Assembly (NCBI GenBank): GCA_000761475.1
Contig: JQNW01000004.1
Span: forward strand, 496,001 to 560,000
Direction: 5' to 3'
DNA length: 64,000 nucleotides
Source: Chromohalobacter israelensis
GTDB lineage: Bacteria; Pseudomonadota; Gammaproteobacteria; Pseudomonadales; Halomonadaceae
Shown here: positions 18,417 to 30,537 of the stretch, piece after piece
How the letters are laid out: each line of letters begins with the position of its first letter
Position numbering within the stretch: the first letter of the stretch is position 1
The notes under the pieces: generated by a model
Seen by the model: only the letters and a program-made list of their open reading frames with translations
What the model was told of the DNA's origin: nothing
Database searches by the model: none
Position numbers and translations under genes: made by a program

Positions 18417-19512
18417 CACGCGTCGACTTCTGCCCGCGCTGGGGCTCGTAGCGCTGGGCCTGGCGGGCTGCGCCACCTCCGGTGGTGCCCCGCAGGTGCA
18501 GGACCTCTCGGTAAGCCGCAACAGCGAACCGCCGAGCACCTACACCGTCAAGGCGGGCGATACGCTGTATGGCATCGCCTGGCAGAACAATCTCGACTTT
18601 CGTGATCTGGCGCAGCTCAACGGCATCACGCCGCCTTACCGCATCCAGCCGGGACAGACGCTGCGCCTCGACCCGGAGGGCAACGCCCAGCCTGCCGCTG
18701 CGGCCGGCGATGGGGCGACAAGCGAAGGCGCGGTTGCCACACCACTGGGGGGCGGTCAGGCCGTCAGTCAGGACGATGACTGGCTGGTCCCCGACGACGC
18801 CTCGTCGGCGCAGACGGACGCCGGAGGGGCGTCGCTGGAGTCGGGCGCCGTGGGGGCGGCCTCCGAGGCCGGTCGCCAGGGGGCACCCGGGCCGGTATAT
18901 GCCTCGTCGGACAACGACGAGACGTCGCGTAGCGAAGACGGTGACACCGCCGAAGACACCACGCCCGAGGCGGAGGCCGCGGCCGACGAGGCTCCGAGCG
19001 ATACCGACGCTGACGAGCAGACCCAGGCTGCGCCGAATGCACCCCGCGATACCGGCGCGGAAGGCGATGCCGGAACGCAGGTCGCCGGCGAGAGCGACGC
19101 CCAGAGTCAGGCGGGACAGCGCGAATACCAGCCCGTGGAAAACGTGGCCTGGCAATGGCCGACCGAGGGGGAAGTCGTCGGCGGTTTCGGGGATGATTCG
19201 AGCATCACGGCCGGCATTGATATCGCCGGTGAAAAGGGGCAACCTGTCAAGGCGGCAGGACCTGGCATCGTGGTATATGCCGGTAGTGGCGTTCGCGGCT
19301 ACGGCAACCTCATCATCCTCAAGCATAACGACCATTTCCTGAGTGCTTATGCGCACAACGACACCCTGCGTGTCGAGGAAAACGATGTCGTCGATGCCGG
19401 GGATGTGATCGCCACCATGGGCGAGACCGATGCCGATCGCGTCAAGTTGCATTTCGAGGTGCGCCAGGACGGCCAGCCTCAAGACCCAATGGAGTATCTG
19501 CCGGCGCGTTGA
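18409..19512 (+). CDS. nlpD: Lipoprotein NlpD, LysM plus degenerate M23 peptidase domain
   Basis: 367 residues. A lipoprotein signal ends in the lipobox LAGC (Cys23); a LysM domain follows (TYTVKAGDTLYGIAWQNN to QPGQTLRLD, about 44-87), then a long acidic, low-complexity linker (about 90-235), then an M23-like domain (about 245-367). The zinc-binding His of active M23 enzymes is missing at the TAGIDIAG position, as in NlpD/EnvC activators. It should activate amidase AmiC-type hydrolases during division. The long acidic linker fits a halophile. Its body may hold an rpoS promoter, as in E. coli. Confidence 0.92.
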   Translation: MSDTRRLLPALGLVALGLAGCATSGGAPQVQDLSVSRNSEPPSTYTVKAGDTLYGIAWQNNLDFRDLAQLNGITPPYRIQPGQTLRLDPEGNAQPAAAAGDGATSEGAVATPLGGGQAVSQDDDWLVPDDASSAQTDAGGASLESGAVGAASEAGRQGAPGPVYASSDNDETSRSEDGDTAEDTTPEAEAAADEAPSDTDADEQTQAAPNAPRDTGAEGDAGTQVAGESDAQSQAGQREYQPVENVAWQWPTEGEVVGGFGDDSSITAGIDIAGEKGQPVKAAGPGIVVYAGSGVRGYGNLIILKHNDHFLSAYAHNDTLRVEENDVVDAGDVIATMGETDADRVKLHFEVRQDGQPQDPMEYLPAR

Positions 19513-19572
19513 GCGCGGCGGAGGCTCGGACCCTGAACATTCATTCGCACAATAACAGTCGGGGAGTCCGCC

Positions 19573-19636
19573 ATGGCCGGTGGTTCGTGCACCGGGCATG
19601 GCCATCAAATCGGCAGCACAGAGTGGGGTATCGGAT
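19573..19636 (+). other. rpoS leader with a strong ribosome site ahead of an out-of-frame ATG
   Basis: GGGGAG at 19561-19566 is spaced six bases before an ATG at 19573, which is in a different frame from rpoS. That frame stays open for 270 codons but codes nothing recognisable. The stretch may be an upstream translation-control element, or a local sequence error may hide the true rpoS start. Confidence 0.3.
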
Positions 19637-20614
<978 letters not shown>

Positions 20615-20618
20615 CGGC

Positions 20619-20650
20619 GACACGGGCGGGCCCCGGGGCCTGCCCGTGTC
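20619..20650 (+). terminator. Hairpin after rpoS
   Basis: Two 16-base arms, GACACGGGCGGGCCCC and its complement with one mismatch, start four bases after the rpoS stop. No T-run follows, so it is a strong hairpin but not a classic intrinsic terminator. Confidence 0.6.
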
Positions 20651-20850
20651 ACGTGCATGACGTCGAGTCGCGATATTCTTGGTCCTTGCATATTCTCTTG
20701 ATACATTGATCTGAGGCAATACATGCGGCATTGTATGTAACCCCGATGCCAACGTTGGCGGCCATGCCGCCGGCAGCCGAGCCCGTATCAAGCCCGTTCG
20801 AGCAGGCTCGTCAGAGCTCGCTCGTCAGTCAAAGAAAGGAACCCAAGCCG

Positions 20851-22320
20851 ATGTCCTCTCGAGAGCCGTCATCGCCGAAATCTCGGCTGCGTCTGTTACC
20901 GATGCTGATCGCCGCCGCCGCGGCCGCCCCGGTGCAGGCCGCCGACCTGTGGACCATCACGCAGGACGCCCTGCAGAACAACGCTACCCTGGGGGCGTCG
21001 CTGTCGACCTTTCAGAGTGTCGAGGCCGGACGTGACGTGGCGCGGGGCAGCCTGCTGCCGCAGATCGACGCGACCGCCCAGGTTGCACACAACAACAGCC
21101 TGGAAAGCCAGAGCAGTTCCCTCAGCCAAGGCACGGGCGGTACGACTTCGGGGGGCGAAAGCAGCTACAACTCGACGAGCGCGGGCCTCGAGTTGACCCA
21201 GGCGCTGTACGACGCCACGAGCTGGGCCGCGCTGGAGATCGCCAAGCGCGAGACGGACCAGCAAGCGCTGTTGCTGCAGGCCGATCGTCAGCAGTTGCTC
21301 TATGATGTCGCCTCGGCATATTTCGAGATCCTGCGCGCGCATGAAGTGCTGGAAGCGCGCATTTCGCAGGAAAAGGCCATTCAGCGTCAGCTCGATCAGG
21401 CTCAGGAACAGTTCGACGTCGGCCTGGTGGCGGTGACCGATGTCAACGAGGCGCAGGCCTCCTATGACCTGGCAAGGGCGCAGCGCATCTCGGCCGAGAA
21501 CGACCTGCAGGTCAGCTTCGAAGCCCTGGAGCGCCTGACCGGGAAGCGCTACGACAGCATCGATGCCCTGTCGGACGATCTTCCCATCGAGTCCCCCGAG
21601 CCGGCAGGGCGCGACAACTGGATTCAGATGGCCGTCGCCAACAATCCCAACGTCCAGGCAGCCGAGGCAGCGGTGAGCGTCTCGCGCGCCGAGGTCGACC
21701 AGGCGGAGGCGGGGCACAAGCCGACGCTCTCGGCGTTCGCCAACTACAACTACACGGACAGCGACCAGGATTACCTGGATGGGCATAACGAAGACACCCA
21801 GGTCGGCCTGCAGGCCACGCTGCCGATCTACAGCGGCGGCACGACCAGCGCACAGGTGCGTCAGCAGACCTACTCGCTGGAGGCCACGCAATACGATTTC
21901 GAGGCCCAGCGCCGGGATACCACCCAGCAGGTGCGCTCGTTGTTCACCCAGGTCATGAACGACGTCGAAAGCGTCGACGCCCAGCGTCAGGCGATCGTCT
22001 CCAACCGTAGCGCGCTGGAAGCGACCCGTTCCGGTTACGAGGTCGGTACGCGCAACATCGTCGACGTGCTCGATGCCGAGCAAAGCTTGTACCAGGCCAT
22101 CGCCGACTATGCCGATGCGCGTTACACCTATGTCACCGACATGGTCGAGTTGCGCCAGCAGGCGGGCGTGCTGGATACCAACGTCATTCGAGAACTCAAC
22201 CAGTGGCTGGTCGAGAGCCAGAATGTCACGTTGCGGTTGCCGGAAGATGGCGGGATGGGCGCCATGCAGGACATCGGCGAACGCCCCTCGATGGCGCCGG
22301 CCCCCTCGACCTCACCCTGA
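20851..22320 (+). CDS. tolC: TolC-family outer-membrane efflux channel
   Basis: 489 residues. A signal peptide (LRLLPMLIAAAAAAPVQA) is followed by two outer-membrane efflux repeats with long helices and the Asn-rich, Gln-rich strands typical of TolC. The segments LERLTGKRYDSIDAL, ATLPIYSGGTTSAQVRQ and GYEVGTRNIVDVLDAEQSLYQA are characteristic. It forms the trimeric channel used by RND, MFS and ABC exporters and type I secretion. The ATG at 20851 places the signal peptide near the N-terminus and has AAAGGA upstream; the frame is open further upstream. No inner-membrane pump is adjacent. Confidence 0.92.
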   Translation: MSSREPSSPKSRLRLLPMLIAAAAAAPVQAADLWTITQDALQNNATLGASLSTFQSVEAGRDVARGSLLPQIDATAQVAHNNSLESQSSSLSQGTGGTTSGGESSYNSTSAGLELTQALYDATSWAALEIAKRETDQQALLLQADRQQLLYDVASAYFEILRAHEVLEARISQEKAIQRQLDQAQEQFDVGLVAVTDVNEAQASYDLARAQRISAENDLQVSFEALERLTGKRYDSIDALSDDLPIESPEPAGRDNWIQMAVANNPNVQAAEAAVSVSRAEVDQAEAGHKPTLSAFANYNYTDSDQDYLDGHNEDTQVGLQATLPIYSGGTTSAQVRQQTYSLEATQYDFEAQRRDTTQQVRSLFTQVMNDVESVDAQRQAIVSNRSALEATRSGYEVGTRNIVDVLDAEQSLYQAIADYADARYTYVTDMVELRQQAGVLDTNVIRELNQWLVESQNVTLRLPEDGGMGAMQDIGERPSMAPAPSTSP

Positions 22321-22329
22321 TGTCATCCG

Positions 22330-22361
22330 GAGCCGACGTCGTCACGCTGGGGCGTCGGCTC
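22330..22361 (+). terminator. Hairpin after tolC
   Basis: GAGCCGACG and CGTCGGCTC form a 9-bp stem with a 14-base loop ten bases after the tolC stop. No T-run follows. Confidence 0.5.
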
Positions 22362-22475
22362 TCAGCACCTGCGCGATGCGAGGCAGTGCGCCGTGACGGA
22401 GGATGACGCGCACCGCGCGGCAAGAGCGGGTAGAATGAGGCGCTCGATTTCGCCGCGTGAGAAGGATTCCCCGTC

Positions 22476-23570
22476 ATGTCCCGGCCACTGATTGCCGATA
22501 TCGATCTCGACGCCCTGCGTCGCAATTATTGCCTGGCCCGTGACCAGGCCCCGCACAGCCGTGCCGTGGCAGTGGTGAAAGCCGATGCCTACGGTCACGG
22601 CGCGGTGGCCTGCGCCGACGCCTTGCGCGACCTGGCTCCGGCGTTCGCGGTAGCCTGTCTCGAGGAAGCACTGACGCTGCGCGAGGCCGGAATCACGCAG
22701 CCGGTCGTGTTGCTGGAAGGTTTCTTCGACGCCGCCGAGCTGCCTCTCATCGACGCTCATCGTCTATGGACCGCCGTGCACAGCGATTGGCAGATCGATG
22801 CACTGCTGGCGTATCGCCCCCGACAGCCGATTCCGACCTGGCTGAAGCTGGACTCGGGCATGCATCGCCTGGGCTTCGCCCCCGAGGCGTTCGAGGCGCG
22901 CTGGCAACGTCTGGCGGCGGCCACCGAGCATGTCACCGACCTGCACCTGATGACTCATTTCGCCACTGCCGACGCCCTGGACGCTGCGTATTTCCGCCGA
23001 CAGATGGCGTGTATCGCGTCGCTTCGTCAACGGCTCGAGGCGCCCGTCTGCCTTGCCAACTCCCCTGCGACGCTCGCCTGGCCGGAGGCTCACGGCGATT
23101 GGAACCGTCCCGGTGTGATGCTGTACGGCAGCGACCCACTGGAGGGGGCCAATGATGCCAGCCGCGCGCTCGAGCCGGTCATGACACTGCGCTCCGAGAT
23201 CATTGCAGTGCGGGAGCTGGCGGAGGGCGAGGCGGTCGGTTACGGCGGCCGCTGGCGAGCCTCGCGTCCGTCGCGCATCGGGGTGGTGGCCGGTGGCTAC
23301 GGGGACGGCTACGACCGTCACGCGCGCGATGGCACGCCGGTGCTGGTCGAGGGGCAGCGGGTTCCGCTCGCCGGCAAGGTCTCCATGGACATGCTCACGG
23401 TCGACCTCACGGAGCTCCCCGAGGCCGGTATCGGCAGCCCCGTGGTGCTCTGGGGCGAGGGCCTGCCCATCGACGAGGTGGCGCGCCATTGCGACACCAT
23501 CAGCTACACCTTGATGACCGGCGTACTGCCCCGTGTGCCGCGCCGCTACCGCAACGCCGAGACGGGGTGA
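22476..23570 (+). CDS. alr: Alanine racemase
   Basis: 364 residues. A PLP enzyme that makes D-alanine for peptidoglycan. The PLP lysine lies in VAVVKADAYGHG (Lys34-36 region) and the catalytic tyrosine side is in GGYGDGYDR; SMDMLTVDLTELP is also diagnostic. Length is standard. A GAGAAGGA precedes the ATG. Whether this is the biosynthetic (Alr) or catabolic (DadX) type cannot be told from context. Confidence 0.95.
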   Translation: MSRPLIADIDLDALRRNYCLARDQAPHSRAVAVVKADAYGHGAVACADALRDLAPAFAVACLEEALTLREAGITQPVVLLEGFFDAAELPLIDAHRLWTAVHSDWQIDALLAYRPRQPIPTWLKLDSGMHRLGFAPEAFEARWQRLAAATEHVTDLHLMTHFATADALDAAYFRRQMACIASLRQRLEAPVCLANSPATLAWPEAHGDWNRPGVMLYGSDPLEGANDASRALEPVMTLRSEIIAVRELAEGEAVGYGGRWRASRPSRIGVVAGGYGDGYDRHARDGTPVLVEGQRVPLAGKVSMDMLTVDLTELPEAGIGSPVVLWGEGLPIDEVARHCDTISYTLMTGVLPRVPRRYRNAETG

Positions 23571-23612
23571 AATCCGCTACAATGAGCGGCGTTTCGACGA
23601 TCCGAGAGAACC

Positions 23613-24533
23613 ATGGCCAAGCACGCATTTCCCGAGAGTTTCGCCCATCCACGCTATTGGCCCACCTGGCTGGCCATCGGTGCCATGCGTCTCGGCGCCT
23701 GGCTGCCATGGCGGGTGAAGATGGCGCTGGGCCATGTCATCGGCCTGGCGGCCTGGCGCTTTGCGCGTAGTCGGCGGCGTATCACCGAGACCAACCTGGC
23801 GCTGTGCTTTCCCGAGCTCGACGAGCGCGAGCGCGCCAGACTGGTGCGTGAGACCTTCATCGCCAATGGCAAGGGCATTCTCGAAACGGCAACCGGCTGG
23901 TGCCGGGATCCGGAGCATCTGCGTCACCGCGTAACCTTCAAGGGCGAAGAGCACATGATGCAGGCCCTGGCACAGGGCAAGGGGGCGTTGATCATCGGGG
24001 TGCACTTCTCGACGCTGGACCTCGGCGGGGCACTGCACTCGCTTTTCTTCCCCGCCGACGTCGTCTACCGCGCGCACGACAACCCCCTGTTCGAGCGTTT
24101 CATGACACGCGCCCGGGGGCGTATCTTCGGGCGCGCCATCGATCGCCACGATCTGCGGGATGTCGTGCGTCGCATCAAGGCGGGGCATGCCGTCTGGTAC
24201 TCGCCGGACCAGGATTTCGGGCGCGATGCCAGCGTGTTCGCGCCGTTCTTCGGCGTACAGGCGGCGACCCTCAAGTTGACCGCCAAGATCGCACGCATGA
24301 CGGGCGCGCCCGTCATGCCGCTGATCTTTCACCGCAATCCCGGTGATGCAAGCTATACCCTGGAGTATCTGCCGGCGCTGGAGGACTTCCCCACCGGTGA
24401 CGATGTCGCCGATGCCGCGCGCATCAATGCTCTCATCGAGGACGCCATTCGGCGCCATCCCGAGCAGTACCTGTGGCTGCACCGGCGTTTCAAGACACGC
24501 CCGCGGGGCGAGCCGTCGCTCTATTCCAGATGA
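23613..24533 (+). CDS. lpxL: Lipid A biosynthesis lauroyl acyltransferase, LpxL-like
   Basis: 306 residues, the usual length. An N-terminal membrane-proximal hydrophobic stretch precedes the HX4D acyltransferase motif (HFSTLD), with YRAHDNPLFERFM and YSPDQDFGRDASVFAPFFGV typical of the LpxL/LpxM family. It would transfer a secondary acyl chain to Kdo2-lipid IVA. It begins 42 bases after alr on the same strand. LpxL and LpxM cannot be separated by eye with certainty. Confidence 0.9.
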   Translation: MAKHAFPESFAHPRYWPTWLAIGAMRLGAWLPWRVKMALGHVIGLAAWRFARSRRRITETNLALCFPELDERERARLVRETFIANGKGILETATGWCRDPEHLRHRVTFKGEEHMMQALAQGKGALIIGVHFSTLDLGGALHSLFFPADVVYRAHDNPLFERFMTRARGRIFGRAIDRHDLRDVVRRIKAGHAVWYSPDQDFGRDASVFAPFFGVQAATLKLTAKIARMTGAPVMPLIFHRNPGDASYTLEYLPALEDFPTGDDVADAARINALIEDAIRRHPEQYLWLHRRFKTRPRGEPSLYSR

Positions 24534-24644
24534 CAGCGTGCCGCCTATTGCTTGACGTTCGGACCATTACCGACGACGCTTGAGGCGTCTCTCATGGACA
24601 GTGAGAGAACCCCCAACTTGTGGTTAACCAGACAGGACGTCATT

Positions 24645-24799
24645 ATGCTCAACTACGCGATCATTTTTCTGATCATCGCCATCATCGCAGGTGTGCTGGG
24701 TTTCGGTGGCATTGCCGGCGCAGCCGCGACCATCGCCAAGGTACTGTTCTTCGTCTTCTTGATTCTGTTCATCGTTTCGCTGGTGCGCAGCCGAGGACG

Positions 24800-24803
<4 letters not shown>
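24645..24803 (+). CDS. DUF1328 (YtjA-like) small membrane protein
   Basis: 52 residues with two hydrophobic helices ([17 protein letters not shown] and [17 protein letters not shown]) and an RSRGR end, the standard layout of this family, often found in stress regulons. AGGA precedes the ATG. Its TAG stop overlaps the ettA stop on the opposite strand in a shared CTAG. Confidence 0.88.
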
Positions 24804-26569
<1,766 letters not shown>

Positions 26570-26741
26570 GGAATTCCGGTTTGGTTGGGAAATGGATTGG
26601 ACGTCATGATGATAGAGGGGGCGCGGCCTAAAGGCTAGGCACATGACGAAAACGACACGAGATCCCCCGCGAGGCAGACAGTGAGGGATGGCACCGTGCC
26701 GGTCGGCACGCCCGGGTACGACCCCATCGGGGGATGCGCGC

Positions 26742-26936
26742 TTATTCTTCCTCGTCGTCGAAAGGGCTGTCCCAGTCGTCCTCGATGGCGCGCCGCAGGC
26801 GCCGCTCTTCGAGCAGGGCCTCGACACGGCGGCGTGCCTTCAAGGTGTCGGTGCGGTTGTGGCGCACACGCGGGTAGGATGCGTCATTGACGGCGTCGAA
26901 AAGGTCCAGCTCGTCGGCGAAGTCTTCACGGCTCAT
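26742..26936 (-). CDS. Small acidic PA3496-like protein
   Basis: 64 residues, strongly charged (FADELDLFDAVND at the start, basic middle RRRVEALLEERRLRRAIED, acidic end DSPFDDEEE). It resembles the short PA3496-family proteins of pseudomonads, described as putative envelope-integrity factors; I am not certain of the match. GGAGGG lies at good distance from the ATG. Upstream of ettA on the same strand, separated by 172 bases without a gene. Confidence 0.65.
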   Translation of the reverse strand: MSREDFADELDLFDAVNDASYPRVRHNRTDTLKARRRVEALLEERRLRRAIEDDWDSPFDDEEE

Positions 26937-27046
26937 GATGGAGCCCTCCCGTGAAACGGCATCCCAGTGATGCCCGGAGGCTATATAGCGTTTCCCCGTC
27001 GTGAGTACAAGTCTCGACACGCAAAACCGGCCGCCTCGTGCGGGCG

Positions 27047-27481
27047 TCAGGGCGCGTCGCGCTCCCCCCGTAGCCGCTCCAGCTCGTGCATGGCCTCGAC
27101 CAGCTCGGTCACGTCTTTCTGTACGCCGACGAAGTAGGTCAACTGATCCTCGTCATCGTAGACAGGCGTGATGGAAAGCTCGTTCCAGAACATCGAGCCG
27201 TCCTTGCGGTAGTTGCGCAGCACCTCCCGGCAGGGCTCGCCCTGGCGAATCGACCGGCGGATCTCGTCCAGTTGCGGCTGGTCGCGATCGTCGCCCTGCA
27301 GGAAACGGCAGTCACGGTAAAGGATCTCGTCGACGCTGTAGCCGGTGAGTCTTTCGAAGCCCTGATTGGCGTAGATCAGGATGGTTTCGTCGCCTTCCTG
27401 TTCGGCCACCACGATGCCATCGTCCGAGGCGTTGACAATACGTTCCAGCAGCGCCGGGCTAATCATGGGAGGTCGTTTCAT
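27047..27481 (-). CDS. Short LOV-domain blue-light photoreceptor
   Basis: 144 residues: a single PAS/LOV core with short flanking helices and no effector domain. The flavin-adduct cysteine is Cys58 in YRDCRFLQGDDRDQ; flavin contacts NYRKDG, WNEL and GVQKD are also present. It closely follows the short LOV proteins of Pseudomonas putida (PpSB1-LOV type), in which the adduct forms on blue light and decays slowly. If the ATG at 27466 is used, the cysteine is residue 53, as in that protein; 27481 is given because it has a GAGAG upstream. The partner protein is unknown. Confidence 0.88.
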   Translation of the reverse strand: MKRPPMISPALLERIVNASDDGIVVAEQEGDETILIYANQGFERLTGYSVDEILYRDCRFLQGDDRDQPQLDEIRRSIRQGEPCREVLRNYRKDGSMFWNELSITPVYDDEDQLTYFVGVQKDVTELVEAMHELERLRGERDAP

Positions 27482-27617
27482 CGTCTCTCGCGTTCCTTTA
27501 CCTGTCATTGTCGGCTGACGTGGCGGTATATCGCCGGGGCAGCGCATCACCAGGGCAGCACCGTGGCGGATTTGCCTTCATCATGGCCATGGCGGCCCGG
27601 GATTTCAACGCGCGGCG

Positions 27618-28934
27618 TCATTGTTCGACCTCGGGCAGGCGCTGGCTGGAGGCCGCCGCGCCCAGGGCGCACAGCGCGAGCACCAGCAGCAGGCCGCCAC
27701 TGCCGAGGAAGTGCGCAACGCCGCCGAGCAGGCCGCCCGCCACCAGCATGAGCAGGCCGGTGAAGGTGTTGGAGAGCGCCACGTACAAGGCACGCTTGTC
27801 GCTGCCGGCCATGTCGACCACATACGTCTTGCGGCCCAGGCGCACACCGGCGTGTGCGATGACCAGCACGGCATAGACCAGCGCATAGGGCCATATGCTT
27901 TGGGTCCAGCTCCCCGGTAGCCAGGAGAACGATGCCGCCACCAGACAGCAGAGTGTGGCGAGCACGGCGCTGTCGCGCATGACCTTGCGGCTGGAACGGT
28001 CGGCGAGCTTGCCCCAGAGAGGGCTGGCGAGCATGCCGGCCAGGCCCGAGACGAGAATCATGATCCCCAGGCCGCCGAGGTTGGCGCCGCTCTGTTCCTG
28101 TCCCAGCAGGGCGATGTAAGGCAGCGCCAGGGCGCTGGACAGCAGCAGGGCACGGGCCAGATTGAAATGCAGGAAATGCCGGTCGTGGCGCAGCAGACGC
28201 ATGCCCTCGGCGAGGCTGCCCCAGATGCTCTGGCCACCCTGGGTGGCCCCCGGTTCCTCCTTGATGCGGGCGGCACACAGGGCGTTGATCGCCCAGCCGA
28301 GGGTGGCGATCAGCAGCAGAATCGCCAGTGCCAGCTGCCCCGGACGATCGCCGAACAGCATCAGCACCGCGCCGATGGCGAGCGTGACCGCACCCGCCGC
28401 GCTGCCGCTCCATCCCATGAGCGTGCCGCGCCGCTGCTTGGAGATGGTCTTGCCCAGCACGTCCTTGGTGGCGATGGATGACAGGCCGCGCCCCAGGGAC
28501 AGCACCACCAGCGCCGCGAGCACCAGGGCACCGCCCCAGGCGCCTTGACCGAAAAGTGCCATGACCGCCATCACCAGGGCGGCGAGGGCCTGGATGACGC
28601 CCCCGGTGACCCACACACCCTTGCGGATCGACTTGAGGCGAATGTAGCCCGCCACGAACACCTGCGGGAGCAGGGCCCCGGCCTCGCGTATCGGCACGAG
28701 CAGGCCCACCATCCAGATCGGCGCTCCCAGCGCGCCCATCAGCCAGGGCAGCACCAGGCGGGCGCTGGAAAGTTCATCGGCGAGCTTGTTGCCGAGCGAC
28801 GCCAGCAGGTGGCGAAAAAAGTTGCCGGGCTGTTCGTGACAGGCGGCGTCGGGAATGTCCTTGCAGAGCCGGCTGTCCTCGTCGCCGGTCAGGCGTTCGT
28901 AGAGTCGGGTCAGGGATGAGGCGCGATCACCCAT
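27618..28934 (-). CDS. Major facilitator superfamily transporter
   Basis: 438 residues. About 35 cytoplasmic residues precede a hydrophobic core compatible with 10-12 transmembrane helices. GKTISKQRRGTLMGWSGSAAG and PLWGKLADRSSRKVMRDSA resemble the inter-helix basic loops of MFS carriers. The substrate is unknown. On the same strand as, and 137 bases upstream of, the LOV gene; divergent from a Rdx-family gene. Confidence 0.8.
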   Translation of the reverse strand: MGDRASSLTRLYERLTGDEDSRLCKDIPDAACHEQPGNFFRHLLASLGNKLADELSSARLVLPWLMGALGAPIWMVGLLVPIREAGALLPQVFVAGYIRLKSIRKGVWVTGGVIQALAALVMAVMALFGQGAWGGALVLAALVVLSLGRGLSSIATKDVLGKTISKQRRGTLMGWSGSAAGAVTLAIGAVLMLFGDRPGQLALAILLLIATLGWAINALCAARIKEEPGATQGGQSIWGSLAEGMRLLRHDRHFLHFNLARALLLSSALALPYIALLGQEQSGANLGGLGIMILVSGLAGMLASPLWGKLADRSSRKVMRDSAVLATLCCLVAASFSWLPGSWTQSIWPYALVYAVLVIAHAGVRLGRKTYVVDMAGSDKRALYVALSNTFTGLLMLVAGGLLGGVAHFLGSGGLLLVLALCALGAAASSQRLPEVEQ

Positions 28935-29082
28935 GCAATGTCCTTACTGTATGGTGGCGGTTCGATCGTGGCGAAATCGTGTCGTGACGGTATTCCGTAC
29001 GCTTGTTCGGGACGCCGAGCCATCGCATCATGACTCGTTCATGCCAGCGACGACTCGATCGCGAAAACCAAGCGAGGCCGCC

Positions 29083-29355
29083 ATGTCCCGAATCCGCATT
29101 CATTATTGCACGCAATGTCACTGGTTGTTACGGGCCGGATGGTATGCCCAGGAATTGCTGCAGACCTTCGGCGAAGACCTGGAGCAGGTCGCGCTTGCCC
29201 CCAGTCACGGCGGGCATTTCGAGATCGTCTACGAGGACGATGACGTCATCTGGGAGCGCAAGCGTGATGGCGGCTTTCCCGACATCAAGTGGCTCAAGCA
29301 GCAAGTGCGCGACCGGCTCGATCCGGCCCGCGACCTGGGGCATACCGATCGATGA
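29083..29355 (+). CDS. Rdx/SelW-like redox protein
   Basis: 90 residues with the thioredoxin-like CxxC motif at the N-terminus (YCTQCHWLLRAGWYAQELL) and the family end FPDIKWLKQQVRD. In selenoprotein W-type relatives the second Cys of this motif is often selenocysteine; here both are cysteine. The function is unknown but likely thiol redox. GAGG precedes the ATG at 29083. It is convergent with zntB. Confidence 0.85.
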   Translation: MSRIRIHYCTQCHWLLRAGWYAQELLQTFGEDLEQVALAPSHGGHFEIVYEDDDVIWERKRDGGFPDIKWLKQQVRDRLDPARDLGHTDR

Positions 29356-29372
29356 TCGCTTCGGGCTTCGGG

Positions 29373-30347
29373 CTACCACCAGCGCTTGCGTTTGAGCAGC
29401 CACATCACGCCGAAGCCCATCAGCAGGGTGATCGTGATGAAGACCGAGAAACCGTAGGGGCTGTCGGCGCCCGGAATGCCGCCCACGTTGATGCCCAGCA
29501 ACCCGGTCAGAAAGCTCAAGGGCAGGAAGACGGTGGTGATGATGGCCAGCATGTACATGCGCTGATTGAGCTGTTCGTTATGCTCGCTCCAGATCTGCTC
29601 CTGGAGAATCAGCGCCCGCTCCTGCATGGCGTGAAAGTCTTCGACGTAGCGGGATAGCTGGTTGGCATTCTCGCGCAGCGACACCTGAGTGGCCTCGTCC
29701 AGCCACAGGGGCCCCTGGGCGAGCTGGGTGAGGCAGTCGCGCTGCGGCCCCATGAAACGACGCAGCGTGATCAGCGGGCGGCGCAAGCGGGTGAGGTCGT
29801 CGGCGTCGACATCGCTTTGCGTCAACTGGCGCTCCTCCAGCTCGCCGAGGCTGTTGTCCAGCTGGTGCGAGTAGTCGCCGACCTGGTCGACCAGCGCTTC
29901 CACCAGCCAGGCGAGCAGGTCGGGGACCGAGAGTGCGCCTTCCCCCTTGTCCAGGCGCTCGCGGACCTCGCTGGCCGCTCTCAGCGGCCGGCGCCGCAGC
30001 GTGATCATGCGCTTGGGCGTCATCCACAGGCGCAGCGAGATCATGTCGTCCATGGCGGCGCCCGGGTTGTGGTTGACGCCGCGCAAGGTGGTGACGATCC
30101 CGCGCCCGAACTTGGCCACGCGCGGACGCGTGTCCTCCTCGAGCAGTGCCTCGACCACTGCCTCGTCGAGACCGGCGAGGTCGTTGAGATAGGTCATGAC
30201 ATCGTCGTGACGAAAGTCGAGATGCATCCATAGTGGCGCCTCGTCGTGCTGCCATGCGGCATGCAGCTCGCGCACGCTCAGCAGTTCGCCGCCACCCTGA
30301 CCATCCAGACGGTACGCGGCGACCAGTGCCGTCTCCATGTCACTCAT
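29373..30347 (-). CDS. zntB: Zinc transporter ZntB (CorA family)
   Basis: 324 residues. A large soluble N-terminal domain (to about 260) is followed by two C-terminal transmembrane helices. The CorA-type pore motif is GINVGGIPG instead of GMN, as in ZntB, and LPLSFLTGLLGINVGG leads into it. The protein ends in a basic tail (LLKRKRWW). It forms a pentamer for zinc movement. Monocistronic; the 190 bases upstream (30348-30537) hold no recognisable gene. Confidence 0.88.
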   Translation of the reverse strand: MSDMETALVAAYRLDGQGGGELLSVRELHAAWQHDEAPLWMHLDFRHDDVMTYLNDLAGLDEAVVEALLEEDTRPRVAKFGRGIVTTLRGVNHNPGAAMDDMISLRLWMTPKRMITLRRRPLRAASEVRERLDKGEGALSVPDLLAWLVEALVDQVGDYSHQLDNSLGELEERQLTQSDVDADDLTRLRRPLITLRRFMGPQRDCLTQLAQGPLWLDEATQVSLRENANQLSRYVEDFHAMQERALILQEQIWSEHNEQLNQRMYMLAIITTVFLPLSFLTGLLGINVGGIPGADSPYGFSVFITITLLMGFGVMWLLKRKRWW

Positions 30348-30537
30348 CGACGTCTCCTTTGTACTGTCGGCGCTGCTTGCCAGTCAGGCGTTGCTGGAAT
30401 AGTCATCGCTGATATGCGAAAAATCAACCGCCGGGAGTGCAGGCATCGCCTTCGTGTCAGGAAAGCATTAGCCTGGCCGGACGCCCGATCGGCATGCGAG
30501 GCAAGACGCGCGCATGGAGCGGGGAATTCCCGCCGGA

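Noticed and set aside
20711-20743. Imperfect ATACA/TGTAT inverted repeat upstream of tolC
   Set aside because: Five-base arms with an eight-base gap are too weak to call an operator.
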